Below the pieces are notes generated by a model. That model saw only the letters and a list, made by a program, of their open reading frames with translations, made no database searches and was not told the origin of the DNA. From contig NZ_AP024469.1 of the NCBI RefSeq assembly GCF_016865365.1, positions 3,130,501 through 3,194,500 of the forward strand: DNA of 64,000 bases, read 5' to 3'. This document shows positions 27,734 through 37,993 of the stretch, piece by piece. A program made the position numbers and the translations under genes. The stretch's first letter is position 1. Each line of letters starts with the position of its first letter. The stretch is from Geobacter sp. SVR. GTDB taxonomy: Bacteria; Desulfobacterota; Desulfuromonadia; Geobacterales; Pseudopelobacteraceae.

Positions 27734-27746
27734 CACAATCCATGAG

Positions 27747-27778
27747 AGGCCTCCGGGAGCATTCCAACCCCGGAGGCC
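27747..27778 (+). other. Hairpin after ilvE
   Basis: GGCCTCCGGG and CCCGGAGGCC form a perfect ten-base stem with an eleven-base loop. There is no T run, so it is a weak or Rho-assisted stop or an mRNA stabiliser. It lies just ahead of the next small gene. Confidence 0.5.
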
Positions 27779-27785
27779 GCACCAG

Positions 27786-27959
27786 ATGCGAATGAAATCC
27801 ACTCAACACGCAAAATCCTCCAACAAGCTGTGCACGTCGTGCCGCCGCACCTGCAAACAGGCCTCCATCGCGGTGGTTGCCTCCTGCCCCCGCTATTATC
27901 CCTTCGGACGCCAGAAGAAAGCCGAATTCACCTGGAAACAGCTGGATCTGGGGTTGTGA
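27786..27959 (+). CDS. Small Cys-rich protein, coupled to ferredoxin
   Basis: A 57-residue frame runs MRMKSTQHAKSSNKL, then CTSCRRTC, then ASCPRYYPFGRQKK and ends TWKQLDLGL. Four cysteines (C16, C19, C23, C34) in a C-x2-C-x3-C-x10-C-P pattern suggest a zinc or Fe-S site. No transmembrane segment is present. The last codons overlap the GTG of the ferredoxin gene (GTGA), as in co-translated partners. It has no strong Shine-Dalgarno and the start could also be the ATG two codons later. The family is not recognised. The Cys pattern and coupling make it unlikely to be chance. Confidence 0.6.
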   Translation: MRMKSTQHAKSSNKLCTSCRRTCKQASIAVVASCPRYYPFGRQKKAEFTWKQLDLGL

Positions 27960-28168
27960 GCTCCCCTCCCCCTGCGTTCGTTCAGATAGCTGCCGAGCGC
28001 TGTTCCGGCTGCGGTCGCTGTGTGGCCGCCTGCAGGCAGCGCATCTTCACGCTTGAGCCCCGGGGGCGCCGCAAGCTGGCGGTGATGATAAACCGGAAGC
28101 CGTGCGACCGCTGCAAACGCTGCATTGAAAATTGCCCGACCGGGGCGCTTTTCACCGCTCCCTCCTGA
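27956..28168 (+). CDS. 2[4Fe-4S] ferredoxin-like protein
   Basis: The 70-residue product starts at the GTG overlapping the previous stop. Two cluster motifs are present: CSGCGRCVAAC near residue 16 and CDRCKRCIENCPTGA near residue 52. The first lacks the usual proline after the fourth Cys (C-R instead of C-P), the second is canonical. Between them is a longer basic loop (RQRIFTLEPRGRRKLAVMI). It is probably a small cytosolic electron carrier or the Fe-S partner of the Cys-rich protein before it. A longer reading from 27830 would only take in out-of-family residues. Confidence 0.8.
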   Translation: MSSPPPAFVQIAAERCSGCGRCVAACRQRIFTLEPRGRRKLAVMINRKPCDRCKRCIENCPTGALFTAPS

Positions 28169-28258
28169 AATCCCTCCCCTGCCGGAGCTGCTCCATCCAG
28201 AGACAGCAGCCAGCCTCACCGGGGGTATACGAGCCATCCCTAGCACAACACATTCCGC

Positions 28259-28287
28259 TTGCCATCAACATCGTCACATGTTATAAA
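28259..28287 (+). promoter_or_regulatory. Predicted sigma-70 promoter of the rpsB operon
   Basis: TTGCCA (28259-28264) and TATAAA (28282-28287) are 17 bases apart. The resulting leader would be about 90 bases, enough for the autogenous control by S2 that is common for rpsB, although no specific structure was identified. Confidence 0.6.
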
Positions 28288-28385
28288 ATAATGCTTTTTC
28301 AATTCACACGCCCCGAACGAACCGGCGGTGTCCCTTGTGACGTGCAGGGATTTAGCGGGGCGGAGGAAAACCAAAGGAGAACACC

Positions 28386-29144
28386 ATGTCAAGCATCAGT
28401 ATGAAGGAACTGCTGGAAGCCGGCGTCCACTTCGGACACCAGACCAAGCGCTGGAACCCCAAGATGAAGCCCTACATTTTCGGGGCTCGCAACGGCATCT
28501 ACATCATCGACCTCCAGAAGACCGTCCGCTACTTCAAATCCGCTTACAACTTCGTCAAGGAATCTGCTCAGGAAGGCAGCACCGTGCTGTTCGTCGGCAC
28601 CAAGAAGCAGGCCCAGGATTCGGTCGCCGAAGAGGCGCTGCGCTGCGGCCAGTTCTATGTCAACCAGCGCTGGCTGGGTGGCATGCTGACCAACTTTGCC
28701 ACGGTCAAGCAGAGTATCGATCGCCTCAAAAGGATCGATACCATGTTCGAGGACGGCACCATCGAAGCCTATCCCAAAAAAGAGCGCATGCTGCTTGAGA
28801 AGGACCGCGAGAAGCTCCAGAAAACCCTGGGCGGCATCAAGGGCATGCACAAACTCCCCAGCGTCCTGTTCGTCATCGACCCCAAAAACGAAGAAATCGC
28901 CGTCCAGGAAGCCAACAAGCTCGGCATCCCGGTAGTCGCCATTGTCGATACCAACTGCGATCCCGATCCGATCGACCATGTCATCCCCGGCAACGACGAT
29001 GCCATCCGCGCTATCCGCCTGCTGACCTCCAAGATCGCTGATGCGGTCCTCGAAGGGGGCCAGGCCCGCAACGCAGCTCTTCAGGCCGATACGGAAGGGG
29101 CCTCTGAAGAGGCTGTCGAAGCCGAAGCCGCAGTAGAAGCCTAA
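28386..29144 (+). CDS. rpsB: 30S ribosomal protein S2
   Basis: S2 is an essential small-subunit protein. The 252-residue product shows [78 protein letters not shown] and [29 protein letters not shown]. An acidic Ala/Glu tail ends it. AAAGGAG is seven bases from the ATG. It leads the rpsB-tsf-pyrH-frr-uppS-cdsA-dxr-rseP array found in many bacteria. Confidence 0.98.
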   Translation: MSSISMKELLEAGVHFGHQTKRWNPKMKPYIFGARNGIYIIDLQKTVRYFKSAYNFVKESAQEGSTVLFVGTKKQAQDSVAEEALRCGQFYVNQRWLGGMLTNFATVKQSIDRLKRIDTMFEDGTIEAYPKKERMLLEKDREKLQKTLGGIKGMHKLPSVLFVIDPKNEEIAVQEANKLGIPVVAIVDTNCDPDPIDHVIPGNDDAIRAIRLLTSKIADAVLEGGQARNAALQADTEGASEEAVEAEAAVEA

Positions 29145-29156
29145 ACCGGAATCGGA

Positions 29157-29226
29157 CCGCAGGGCATCAGCGCCGGGCGCACCGGCTGCCACTGGCAGAC
29201 AAGCGCCCGGCATTGCCGTCCTGCGG
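29157..29226 (+). other. Three-tier hairpin in the rpsB-tsf gap
   Basis: CCGCAGG/CCTGCGG encloses GCCGGGCGC/GCGCCCGGC, which encloses CTGCC/GGCAG, giving a long stepped stem of about 70 bases between rpsB and tsf. It has no T run. It could reduce or process read-through and set the S2 to EF-Ts ratio. Confidence 0.65.
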
Positions 29227-29271
29227 TTATTTACCCATATACATCCCCTAACAATGGGGAAGGAGGATATA

Positions 29272-31046
<1,775 letters not shown>

Positions 31047-31051
31047 AGGCC

Positions 31052-31609
31052 ATGCCAAGAACCGTACTCGATGACATGAAATTGCACATGGAGAAATCCG
31101 TGGCTGTCCTGAAGAACGAATTCCAGAAAATCCGCACGGGACGTGCCTCAACCTCCATCCTGGATGCCGTCAAGGTCGATTACTACGGCAACCCCTCCTC
31201 CTTGAGCCAGGTGGCCACCCTGGCGGTTCCGGAGCCGCGTACCATCACCATCGCTCCCTGGGAAGCCAAGATGGTTCCCCTGATCGAGAAGGCCATTCTC
31301 AACGCCAATATCGGCCTGACCCCTTCCAGCGACGGGCGTACGATTCGTCTGAACCTGCCGCCGCTGACCGAAGAACGGCGCAAGGAGATCGTCAAGGACC
31401 TGAAAAAGAAGGCCGAGGAGGACAAGGTTGCCCTGCGCAACATCCGCCGCGACGCCATCGACCGCCTCAAAAAGCTTGAAAAAGAAAAGGCGATTACCGA
31501 GGACGATCTGAAAAGACTGGAAAAAGAGGTCCAGGATACCACCAAAAGCTTCGAGACCAAGATCGACGAAGCGGTGGCCCACAAGGAAAAAGAGGTAATG
31601 GAAGTCTGA
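31052..31609 (+). CDS. frr: Ribosome recycling factor
   Basis: RRF, with EF-G, splits post-termination ribosomes. The 185-residue, tRNA-shaped protein shows [68 protein letters not shown] and a long helical C-terminal domain ending [17 protein letters not shown] lies upstream in pyrH. Its TGA overlaps the uppS ATG by one base. Confidence 0.97.
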   Translation: MPRTVLDDMKLHMEKSVAVLKNEFQKIRTGRASTSILDAVKVDYYGNPSSLSQVATLAVPEPRTITIAPWEAKMVPLIEKAILNANIGLTPSSDGRTIRLNLPPLTEERRKEIVKDLKKKAEEDKVALRNIRRDAIDRLKKLEKEKAITEDDLKRLEKEVQDTTKSFETKIDEAVAHKEKEVMEV

Positions 31610-32355
31610 TGAAAAAACTCGACCCGGACAAATTACCGGTCCATCTGGCAATCATTATGGACGGTAACGGACGCTGGGCTCAACAGCGAATGCTTAAACG
31701 CGTCATCGGTCATCAGCGAGGAGCCGAGACTGTCAACATGGTCGTCGAACAGGCCTGGCAGCTGGGCATCAAGTATCTGACCCTGTTCGCCTTCTCGTCC
31801 GAAAACTGGTCCCGGCCGGCTATCGAGGTGAGGGCGCTGATGTCGCTGCTCAAGAAATACATCCGCCAGGAAACGGCGCGGATGATGCGCAAGAACATCC
31901 GCTACAACGTCATCGGCAACCGCAGCGACCTGCCCGATGACGTCAACCAGACGCTTGACGATGCGATTGCGCAGACTGCCGGCAATACCGGCATGCTCCT
32001 GACCCTGGCGCTCTCCTATGGCGGACGCCAGGAGTTGAGTATGGCTGCCGCCCGGCTGGCACGCGACGTGATGGCAGGCACGCTTACCCCGGAGCAGATA
32101 ACCGTCGATACCTTCGGCACCTATCTGGATACCGGGGGATTGCCTGATCCCGACTTCCTGATCCGGACCAGCGGTGAAATGCGCATCAGCAATTTCCTGC
32201 TCTGGCAATTGGCCTACACCGAGCTGTATTTTACCGAAACCAACTGGCCCGACTTCACCATCAACGAACTGCACAAGGCGCTGGCCGATTTCCAGTCGCG
32301 CGAGCGACGATTCGGAAAAACCAGCGATCAGCTAACCAGGGGATCTCATCATTAA
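31609..32355 (+). CDS. uppS: Isoprenyl (undecaprenyl diphosphate) synthase
   Basis: UppS builds the C55 lipid carrier for peptidoglycan from FPP and IPP. The 248-residue cis-prenyltransferase has HLAIIMDGNGRWAQQR with the catalytic Asp, GHQRGAETVNMVVEQAWQLG, LTLFAFSSENWSRP and the C-terminal DFLIRTSGEMRISNFLLWQL and TELYFTETNWPDF. The ATG overlaps the frr stop. cdsA begins directly at its end. Confidence 0.97.
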   Translation: MKKLDPDKLPVHLAIIMDGNGRWAQQRMLKRVIGHQRGAETVNMVVEQAWQLGIKYLTLFAFSSENWSRPAIEVRALMSLLKKYIRQETARMMRKNIRYNVIGNRSDLPDDVNQTLDDAIAQTAGNTGMLLTLALSYGGRQELSMAAARLARDVMAGTLTPEQITVDTFGTYLDTGGLPDPDFLIRTSGEMRISNFLLWQLAYTELYFTETNWPDFTINELHKALADFQSRERRFGKTSDQLTRGSHH

Positions 32356-33148
32356 ACGGGTAATCTCTGCGATCATCCTCCTGCCTGTCGTCATCCTGAC
32401 CATCGTTAAAGGCGGCCCGCTGCTTTTTGCCATGCTGTTGGGAGTTTTCACCTTCATCGGCACCCACGAGTTCTATCGCATGGCCCTGCCTGCCAGGAAT
32501 GCGGAATCGTGGCTGGCTGCCTCCTGCAGTGGGCTGATCATCTTCCTTCCCCTTCTCGGCGACAATCGCCTCCTGTTGGGCGCCCTCACCGCCTTGTTCC
32601 TGGTTTTCGCGCTGCTGTTCCTGTTCCGCATCAGGGACATCAGCGTCGCTGCCACGGAAATTGCCCATGCTAGCCTGGCATTCATCTACATCCCCCTTCT
32701 TCTGGTGCACCTGGTCCTGCTGAGGCAGACAGCCTTCGGCATCCAGTGGCTGCTCCTGATCATGCTGATCGTGATGACCAACGATTCGGCCGCTTACTAC
32801 ACCGGCAGTGCCTTTGGAAAACGCCGGCTCTACGAGAAAGTCAGCCCGAAGAAGAGCATCGAAGGGTCGCTGGGAGGACTAGCCGGCAGCATAGGCGGCA
32901 CGCTGGTGGCGAAGTTCTCCTTTTTCCCGCAGCTGACCCTGACCGACGCCCTGCTGACTGCGGTTCTGATCGGCATTCTCGGCCAGACCGGGGATCTGTT
33001 CGAGTCCCTGCTGAAACGCAGCTTCGGGGTCAAGGATTCCGGCTGCATCATCCCGGGGCACGGCGGCGTGCTGGACCGTCTCGACAGCATCATCTTCGCG
33101 GCCCCGGCCACGTATTATTATGCGGTGTACCTGTTCGGCAGATTTTGA
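32351..33148 (+). CDS. cdsA: Phosphatidate cytidylyltransferase (non-canonical start)
   Basis: CdsA makes CDP-diacylglycerol, the precursor of all phospholipids, in the inner membrane. About 265 residues contain several helices and the family signature in KKSIEGSLGGLAGSIGGTL, ILGQTGDLFESLLKRSFGVKDSG and IPGHGGVLDRLDSIIFAAP. From the in-frame stop at 32333-32335 to the first ATG at 32432 there is no ATG, GTG or TTG, yet the stretch encodes the usual first helix (KRVISAIILLPVVILTIVKG). The start is therefore probably ATT at 32351 or ATC at 32348, behind AGGGGA at 32338-32343 and overlapping the uppS stop. Starting at 32432 would lose the first helix. Confidence 0.85.
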   Translation: MKRVISAIILLPVVILTIVKGGPLLFAMLLGVFTFIGTHEFYRMALPARNAESWLAASCSGLIIFLPLLGDNRLLLGALTALFLVFALLFLFRIRDISVAATEIAHASLAFIYIPLLLVHLVLLRQTAFGIQWLLLIMLIVMTNDSAAYYTGSAFGKRRLYEKVSPKKSIEGSLGGLAGSIGGTLVAKFSFFPQLTLTDALLTAVLIGILGQTGDLFESLLKRSFGVKDSGCIIPGHGGVLDRLDSIIFAAPATYYYAVYLFGRF

Positions 33149-33292
33149 CATGCCCACGGAGACAGTGAGAGAAGGGGTTCCGCCACGTTCCATCCAAAAG
33201 CCTGGGTATCCGGTACATGGCTTGTAACATTTTTTCTCCCTGTCACTATGCCTTTCTAGCAGATTTTTTGTAGCAACTTCGAGGGAATACCA

Positions 33293-34453
33293 ATGAAACA
33301 CCTTTCCATACTTGGAGCAACCGGCTCCATCGGCGTCAGCACTCTGGAAATCGTGGCCGCCTACCCTGAACGCTTTCGTGTGGTTGCCATGACCGCAGGG
33401 AAAAACCTGGACCTCTTCGCGCAACAGATCCGGCAATTCTCTCCGCGCATTGCAGCGGTGGCATCTCCCGACGATGTCGGCCGCCTGAAGGAGCTCTGCA
33501 GCGGTCTGAAGGTGGAGATTCTGGGGGGTATCGAAGGCCTGATTGCCGCCGCCACGGCTGACGAGACCGAGATGGTTGTCGCGGCCATCGTCGGTGCCGC
33601 AGGGCTTGTGCCCACCGCAGCCGCAATCCGCTGCGGCAAGGACATCGCCCTGGCCAACAAGGAAACCCTGGTAACCGCAGGTCATCTTTTCATGGACATG
33701 GTCAAGGAGTACGGCGTCAGGCTGTATCCGGTCGACAGCGAACACAGCGCCGTGTTCCAGTCCATGGAAGGGCACCGCAGCCAGGACATCAGCAAGATCA
33801 TCCTGACCGCCTCCGGTGGCCCCTTCCTGAATGCTCCGACAGAGACCCTCGCCGGCGTCACGGTCAAGGATGCCCTCAACCATCCCAACTGGAGCATGGG
33901 CAGAAAGATTTCGATCGATTCGGCCACCATGATGAACAAAGGGCTGGAGGTCATCGAGGCGCGCTGGCTGTTCGACGTGCCGGTGGAGAAGATCGACGTC
34001 AACATTCATCCCCAGAGCATCATTCATTCCATGGTAGAATATATCGACGGCTGCGTCATTGCCCAGCTCGGCTCCCCTGACATGAAGGCGCCGATCGCCT
34101 ATGCCCTCTCCCATCCCGAACGCGTTGCCACCGGCGTCAAGCCGCTCGACCTGACCCTGTTCTCCGGCCTGACCTTTTTCAGGCCCGATATGGATAAGTT
34201 CAGGTGCCTGTCGCTGGCCTACCGCGCGATCAATGAGGGTGAGAGCATGCCCGCGGTCATGAATGCCGCCAATGAAGTCGCCGTGGAATATTTCCTGGAA
34301 GGAAACATCGGATTCACACAGATTGCCGAGGTCATCGAAGGCACCATGAATGCGCATCAGGCTCATCGGGTGACCTCGATCGAAGAGGTTCTGCAGGCAG
34401 ATCTCTGGGGGCGCACCATCGCACGCGAGATCTGCCGGAAACGGATAGCCTGA
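33293..34453 (+). CDS. dxr: 1-deoxy-D-xylulose 5-phosphate reductoisomerase
   Basis: Dxr converts DXP to MEP with NADPH, committing carbon to the MEP isoprenoid pathway that feeds uppS. The 386-residue enzyme opens [21 protein letters not shown] (NADPH loop), then has [12 protein letters not shown], the metal-site [51 protein letters not shown] and [14 protein letters not shown] 144-base gap upstream may hold its own promoter. rseP starts one base after its stop. Confidence 0.97.
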   Translation: MKHLSILGATGSIGVSTLEIVAAYPERFRVVAMTAGKNLDLFAQQIRQFSPRIAAVASPDDVGRLKELCSGLKVEILGGIEGLIAAATADETEMVVAAIVGAAGLVPTAAAIRCGKDIALANKETLVTAGHLFMDMVKEYGVRLYPVDSEHSAVFQSMEGHRSQDISKIILTASGGPFLNAPTETLAGVTVKDALNHPNWSMGRKISIDSATMMNKGLEVIEARWLFDVPVEKIDVNIHPQSIIHSMVEYIDGCVIAQLGSPDMKAPIAYALSHPERVATGVKPLDLTLFSGLTFFRPDMDKFRCLSLAYRAINEGESMPAVMNAANEVAVEYFLEGNIGFTQIAEVIEGTMNAHQAHRVTSIEEVLQADLWGRTIAREICRKRIA

Positions 34454-34454
34454 T

Positions 34455-35585
34455 ATGATGATCGTCTACGCCGTGATTGCCTTGGGTGTGCTGATTTTCG
34501 TGCACGAACTGGGGCATTTTCTGGTTGCGAAACTGTTCAATGTCAAAGTAGAGAAGTTCTCGCTCGGGTTCGGTCCCAAGCTGCTCGGCAAGCGGATCGG
34601 AGAAACCGAATATCTGCTGTCGGCCTTCCCGCTGGGGGGCTATGTCAAGATGTTCGGAGAGACCGGCTTCATCGAAGGGAGCGACGCTCCGGCAGCCATC
34701 GACCAGGCTGGAGAGCAATTCAAGGAGCAGGAACCGCGCGAATTGACGGAAGAGGAAAAGAAACGTTCATTCTTCCACAAGCCTCCCTTGGCCAGAATCG
34801 CCATCGTGATTGCAGGGCCGACCTTCAACCTGCTGTTCGCCTGGCTGGCCTTCATCGTGCTCTGCATGCTGGGCGTGCCGACTGTCACCCCCCGCATCGG
34901 CGAGGTACTGAAGGACAAGCCTGCAGCCATGGCAGGCATCCTGAAAGGCGATGTCGTCACCGCCATAGACGGCAAACCGGTAACCCGCTGGGACGAGATC
35001 GCCGAAAAAATTACCGCCAGCAAGGGGCGGCCGATCAGCCTGACGGTCAAGCGGGGCGCCGAAGAGGTTGGCTTCACCGTCACTCCGCAGCCGCGCGTCG
35101 CCCAGAACCTGTTCGGTGAGAAGGTCGAAGGTTTCGCCATCGGTGTGGCCTCGGCCGGCGAGGTCGTCGTCGAAAAGTTCGGGCCGGTACAGGCGCTGTC
35201 CAAGGGAAGCGACCAGACCTGGAAAGTGATCGATCTGACCATCATGTCGCTGGTCAAGATGGCCCAGCGGGTCGTGCCGCTGGATACGGTGGGCGGGCCG
35301 ATCATGATCGTCAAGATGGCCGGAGAGCAGGCCTCGGCCGGCGGCTCGAGCTTTCTGGCATTCATGGCGCTGCTCTCGATCAACCTGGGGGTGCTGAACC
35401 TCCTGCCGGTGCCGGTGCTCGATGGCGGGCATCTCTTCTTCTACTTCTGGGAGTTGATCTTCCGCCGACCGGTCAATCCAAAGGTGCGCGAATATGCCCA
35501 GCAGGTGGGGCTGATGCTGCTGCTGGGGCTGATGGCCCTGGCATTCTACAACGATATCGTCAGGTACTTCACCGGCCAGGGATAG
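34455..35585 (+). CDS. rseP: RIP site-2 zinc metalloprotease RseP/RasP
   Basis: RseP cuts membrane-embedded anti-sigma factors and signal peptides. The 376-residue inner-membrane protein has HELGHF at residues about 16-21, one PDZ domain (about 130-200: RIGEVLKDKPAAMAGILKGDVVTAIDG) and the second catalytic motif NLLPVPVLDGGHLFFYFWE near residue 315. E. coli RseP has two PDZ domains. The single one here is the Bacillus-type layout. The gene ends the array, followed by the hairpin at 35613-35650. Confidence 0.95.
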   Translation: MMIVYAVIALGVLIFVHELGHFLVAKLFNVKVEKFSLGFGPKLLGKRIGETEYLLSAFPLGGYVKMFGETGFIEGSDAPAAIDQAGEQFKEQEPRELTEEEKKRSFFHKPPLARIAIVIAGPTFNLLFAWLAFIVLCMLGVPTVTPRIGEVLKDKPAAMAGILKGDVVTAIDGKPVTRWDEIAEKITASKGRPISLTVKRGAEEVGFTVTPQPRVAQNLFGEKVEGFAIGVASAGEVVVEKFGPVQALSKGSDQTWKVIDLTIMSLVKMAQRVVPLDTVGGPIMIVKMAGEQASAGGSSFLAFMALLSINLGVLNLLPVPVLDGGHLFFYFWELIFRRPVNPKVREYAQQVGLMLLLGLMALAFYNDIVRYFTGQG

Positions 35586-35612
35586 TGCCGGAAAACACCT
35601 GCGCGGGAAAAA

Positions 35613-35650
35613 GAAAAAGAGATAGGGACATGCACGTCTCTATCTCTTTT
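35613..35650. terminator. Bidirectional terminator between rseP and the PrkA-like gene
   Basis: AAAAGAGATAG and CTATCTCTTTT pair around GGACATGCACGTCT, with A and T tracts on both sides. The two flanking genes converge. Confidence 0.82.
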
Positions 35651-35675
35651 CTATTTTATGGTCACATTTCTTCTG

Positions 35676-37976
35676 CTATGCGTGGGAAGGAAACTTCCTC
35701 GCCAGATCGTTATCGATGACATAGACGCAGACTTCCCGGGCCCCCTGCTTGGTGTAGTGGTACTTGGGGGCGCACAGGTTGCTGATCAGAAACGACACGT
35801 CGTCGCGGATCCGTTTATCGTAGGAATTGAAGGCGGCCGTGTCGTAGTCCTTGATGGCCCGGCGGAAGTTGACGTTGTCCAGGAACGGTTCCAACACCTT
35901 CTCCTTCAGGCTGTGAAGGTAGCGTTCGTGCAGCGACTGGTACAGTCCGGTCTGGCGGGGATCGATCCCCTCGGCCAGTATCTCCTGGGTCAGGGTGCGC
36001 GAGGCGTATTCCTTCTGGGTCTCCCGACGGAACGCCAGCCGGGCGTCCGCATCAACGGCCGGGCCGATCAACCGCCCCTCGATGGCGCTCAGAAACTCGT
36101 CCGTAATCTCCAGTTTATCGCCGGTGAAACGGCAGACCGCCACGGAACCGGACTCGAAGTTGACCGCAAACATGTAGTTCAGAAGATCCCGGCTAATCTG
36201 CTCCTCATTGTAGTAGTACAGCGATTCCTTCACCTCCTGCAGCACCGCATAGTCATAGTTCCTGATCAGCGAATCCAGGAAGCCGGGGGGCAACATCTCG
36301 TTCAGGTCGGTGCGCCACTTGGTGAAGAACGAATTGAGGTTGGACATGGAGATCAGCTTGTCCTTGCGGGCATAGGCAGCATAAAAGTCGCCGAAGATCC
36401 TGATCGAATCGCGGCCGGAAAAGCCGGTCACCCCTTCGTACTCGGACTCGTCGATGATCCGCCGCCGCCGTTTGGCGCTCAGGCGCTTGCGATCCTCTTC
36501 CGAGAGCCAGGAGGGGAGATACCCGGTATAGAGCTCCATCTTGAGAAGCTGCAGGTGCTCGTCGCAGTACTGCTCGTACTTGCGCGGGTCGCTGATCCAG
36601 TCCAGCATGGCGTCCGAATGGGTACCCATCCGGGTTGAAATGATCGTGCGGGCGAAGTTGTGCAGCACCCGGGGAATGAAGCTCTCGTCGATATGCTTGC
36701 CAAAGGTGTTGCGATAGATCTCCACCTCGGTGTTCAGGTCCATGACGTAGGGGATATTGATGAACTCGATCCGGTCGCTGAAGGACTGGAAACCTTCGAT
36801 GTTCTTTTCGTCCTCCGGGTTCATCAGGGCGATGAACAGCGACTTGACGTTCTCCTCCACATCCTCGACCTTGTGAATCCCCTCGCTGATGATGTTGTGC
36901 AGTTCCAGCAGACGCTGGGCGTTGTGGGACTTGACATCCATCAGGGCATAGATGCCGTTGTTGGTCTTCGCCAGACTGGAATAGAGATACCTGACCGCAT
37001 TGCTGTCCCCCAGCAGCGAGTCGATCTTGCGCTGGAGATGCTCGTTGCCGCTCACATCCTGTTTCATCTGCCGGTCACCCGGAGTGAACACCGTGATGCC
37101 CTCCCCCACCCGCCGATTAAAGCGGTAGGGGCGCGCATGGATCATGCGATAGATGTCGAGGGAAGTGGAGACGTTCCTGATCAGGGCATCGAACAGGGAA
37201 CTGCAGATGGTGCAGGGGGTATCGCTCAGCACCCAGTCATATTCCTTGTGACTGAAGAGCCTTTCCCTGAACGCCTCGTTGTCATGGAACAGGTCGCTGA
37301 AAAAGGAATGCCGGTCCTTTTTGGGAATCAGCAACAAGGGATTGTCATGTGAGGGACAAGGCACATCGATATAATCCCCGCTGCGGCTCAGAGAGTTCTT
37401 TATCTCGGCCAGGTCGGCCTGCCCCAGTTCGTATTCGTCCAGAAGACTCGACAGCCGGTCCACGAATGAGGAAACCTGGGTGGCATTGATCCGCGCCAGG
37501 ACCCGGCGATCCAGCCTCCACACCACTTCGTAGCGCGTACCCGCCTCGCTGTTCGAGTACTCTTCGAATTTCATGAGCAGATTGTTCAAAAAGGTGCTCT
37601 TGCCGGAACCGGGGGGACCTTCGAAGATATAGATCTTGTTCTGCCGCACGCTGCTCTTCATGGCCTCCACATGGTTAACCAGCCGGTTGGCGAACAACCG
37701 GTCCGCAAAGAAGGGGCGGTCGGTACCGTCGACAAACAGGCTGCGGCAATCGTAGCTGACGTAGTTGATCGACTCCGGGTCTTCCGGGTATTCGTCGCGG
37801 CCGATCCCCACATGGGAGCGGATCATGTCGTGAAAAGCCTGGAAGACATTGCGCACAACCGACTCAGGCCGCTCGGTCAGTACCTCCAGAAACTCGTCGA
37901 AGGAGATGCTCTGGCTCTGCTCGCGCTCGCTGATCTTGCGGTTGAGATTCGCTATGGCCCGCTCCACGTTGGTCAT
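35676..37976 (-). CDS. Second, divergent PrkA-like AAA+ ATPase / putative serine kinase
   Basis: The 766-residue protein has Walker A IFEGPPGSGKSTFLNNLL near residue 117, an acidic N-terminus (FDEFLEVLTERPESVV), ALMNPEDEKNIEG and SDRIEFINIPYVMDLNTEVEIYRN in the AAA core, and a long C-terminal region ending in a basic helix. Layout and gene context resemble PrkA (YeaG), but it is longer and differs from the 684-residue PrkA at 41310 almost everywhere outside the ATPase core. It is the last gene of prkA-yhbH-spoVR-this gene, 17 bases after spoVR. Whether it phosphorylates proteins cannot be seen. It may be an ATPase partner of PrkA. Confidence 0.75.
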   Translation of the reverse strand: MTNVERAIANLNRKISEREQSQSISFDEFLEVLTERPESVVRNVFQAFHDMIRSHVGIGRDEYPEDPESINYVSYDCRSLFVDGTDRPFFADRLFANRLVNHVEAMKSSVRQNKIYIFEGPPGSGKSTFLNNLLMKFEEYSNSEAGTRYEVVWRLDRRVLARINATQVSSFVDRLSSLLDEYELGQADLAEIKNSLSRSGDYIDVPCPSHDNPLLLIPKKDRHSFFSDLFHDNEAFRERLFSHKEYDWVLSDTPCTICSSLFDALIRNVSTSLDIYRMIHARPYRFNRRVGEGITVFTPGDRQMKQDVSGNEHLQRKIDSLLGDSNAVRYLYSSLAKTNNGIYALMDVKSHNAQRLLELHNIISEGIHKVEDVEENVKSLFIALMNPEDEKNIEGFQSFSDRIEFINIPYVMDLNTEVEIYRNTFGKHIDESFIPRVLHNFARTIISTRMGTHSDAMLDWISDPRKYEQYCDEHLQLLKMELYTGYLPSWLSEEDRKRLSAKRRRRIIDESEYEGVTGFSGRDSIRIFGDFYAAYARKDKLISMSNLNSFFTKWRTDLNEMLPPGFLDSLIRNYDYAVLQEVKESLYYYNEEQISRDLLNYMFAVNFESGSVAVCRFTGDKLEITDEFLSAIEGRLIGPAVDADARLAFRRETQKEYASRTLTQEILAEGIDPRQTGLYQSLHERYLHSLKEKVLEPFLDNVNFRRAIKDYDTAAFNSYDKRIRDDVSFLISNLCAPKYHYTKQGAREVCVYVIDNDLARKFPSHA

Positions 37977-37993
37977 AATTCACCGATACAGGC

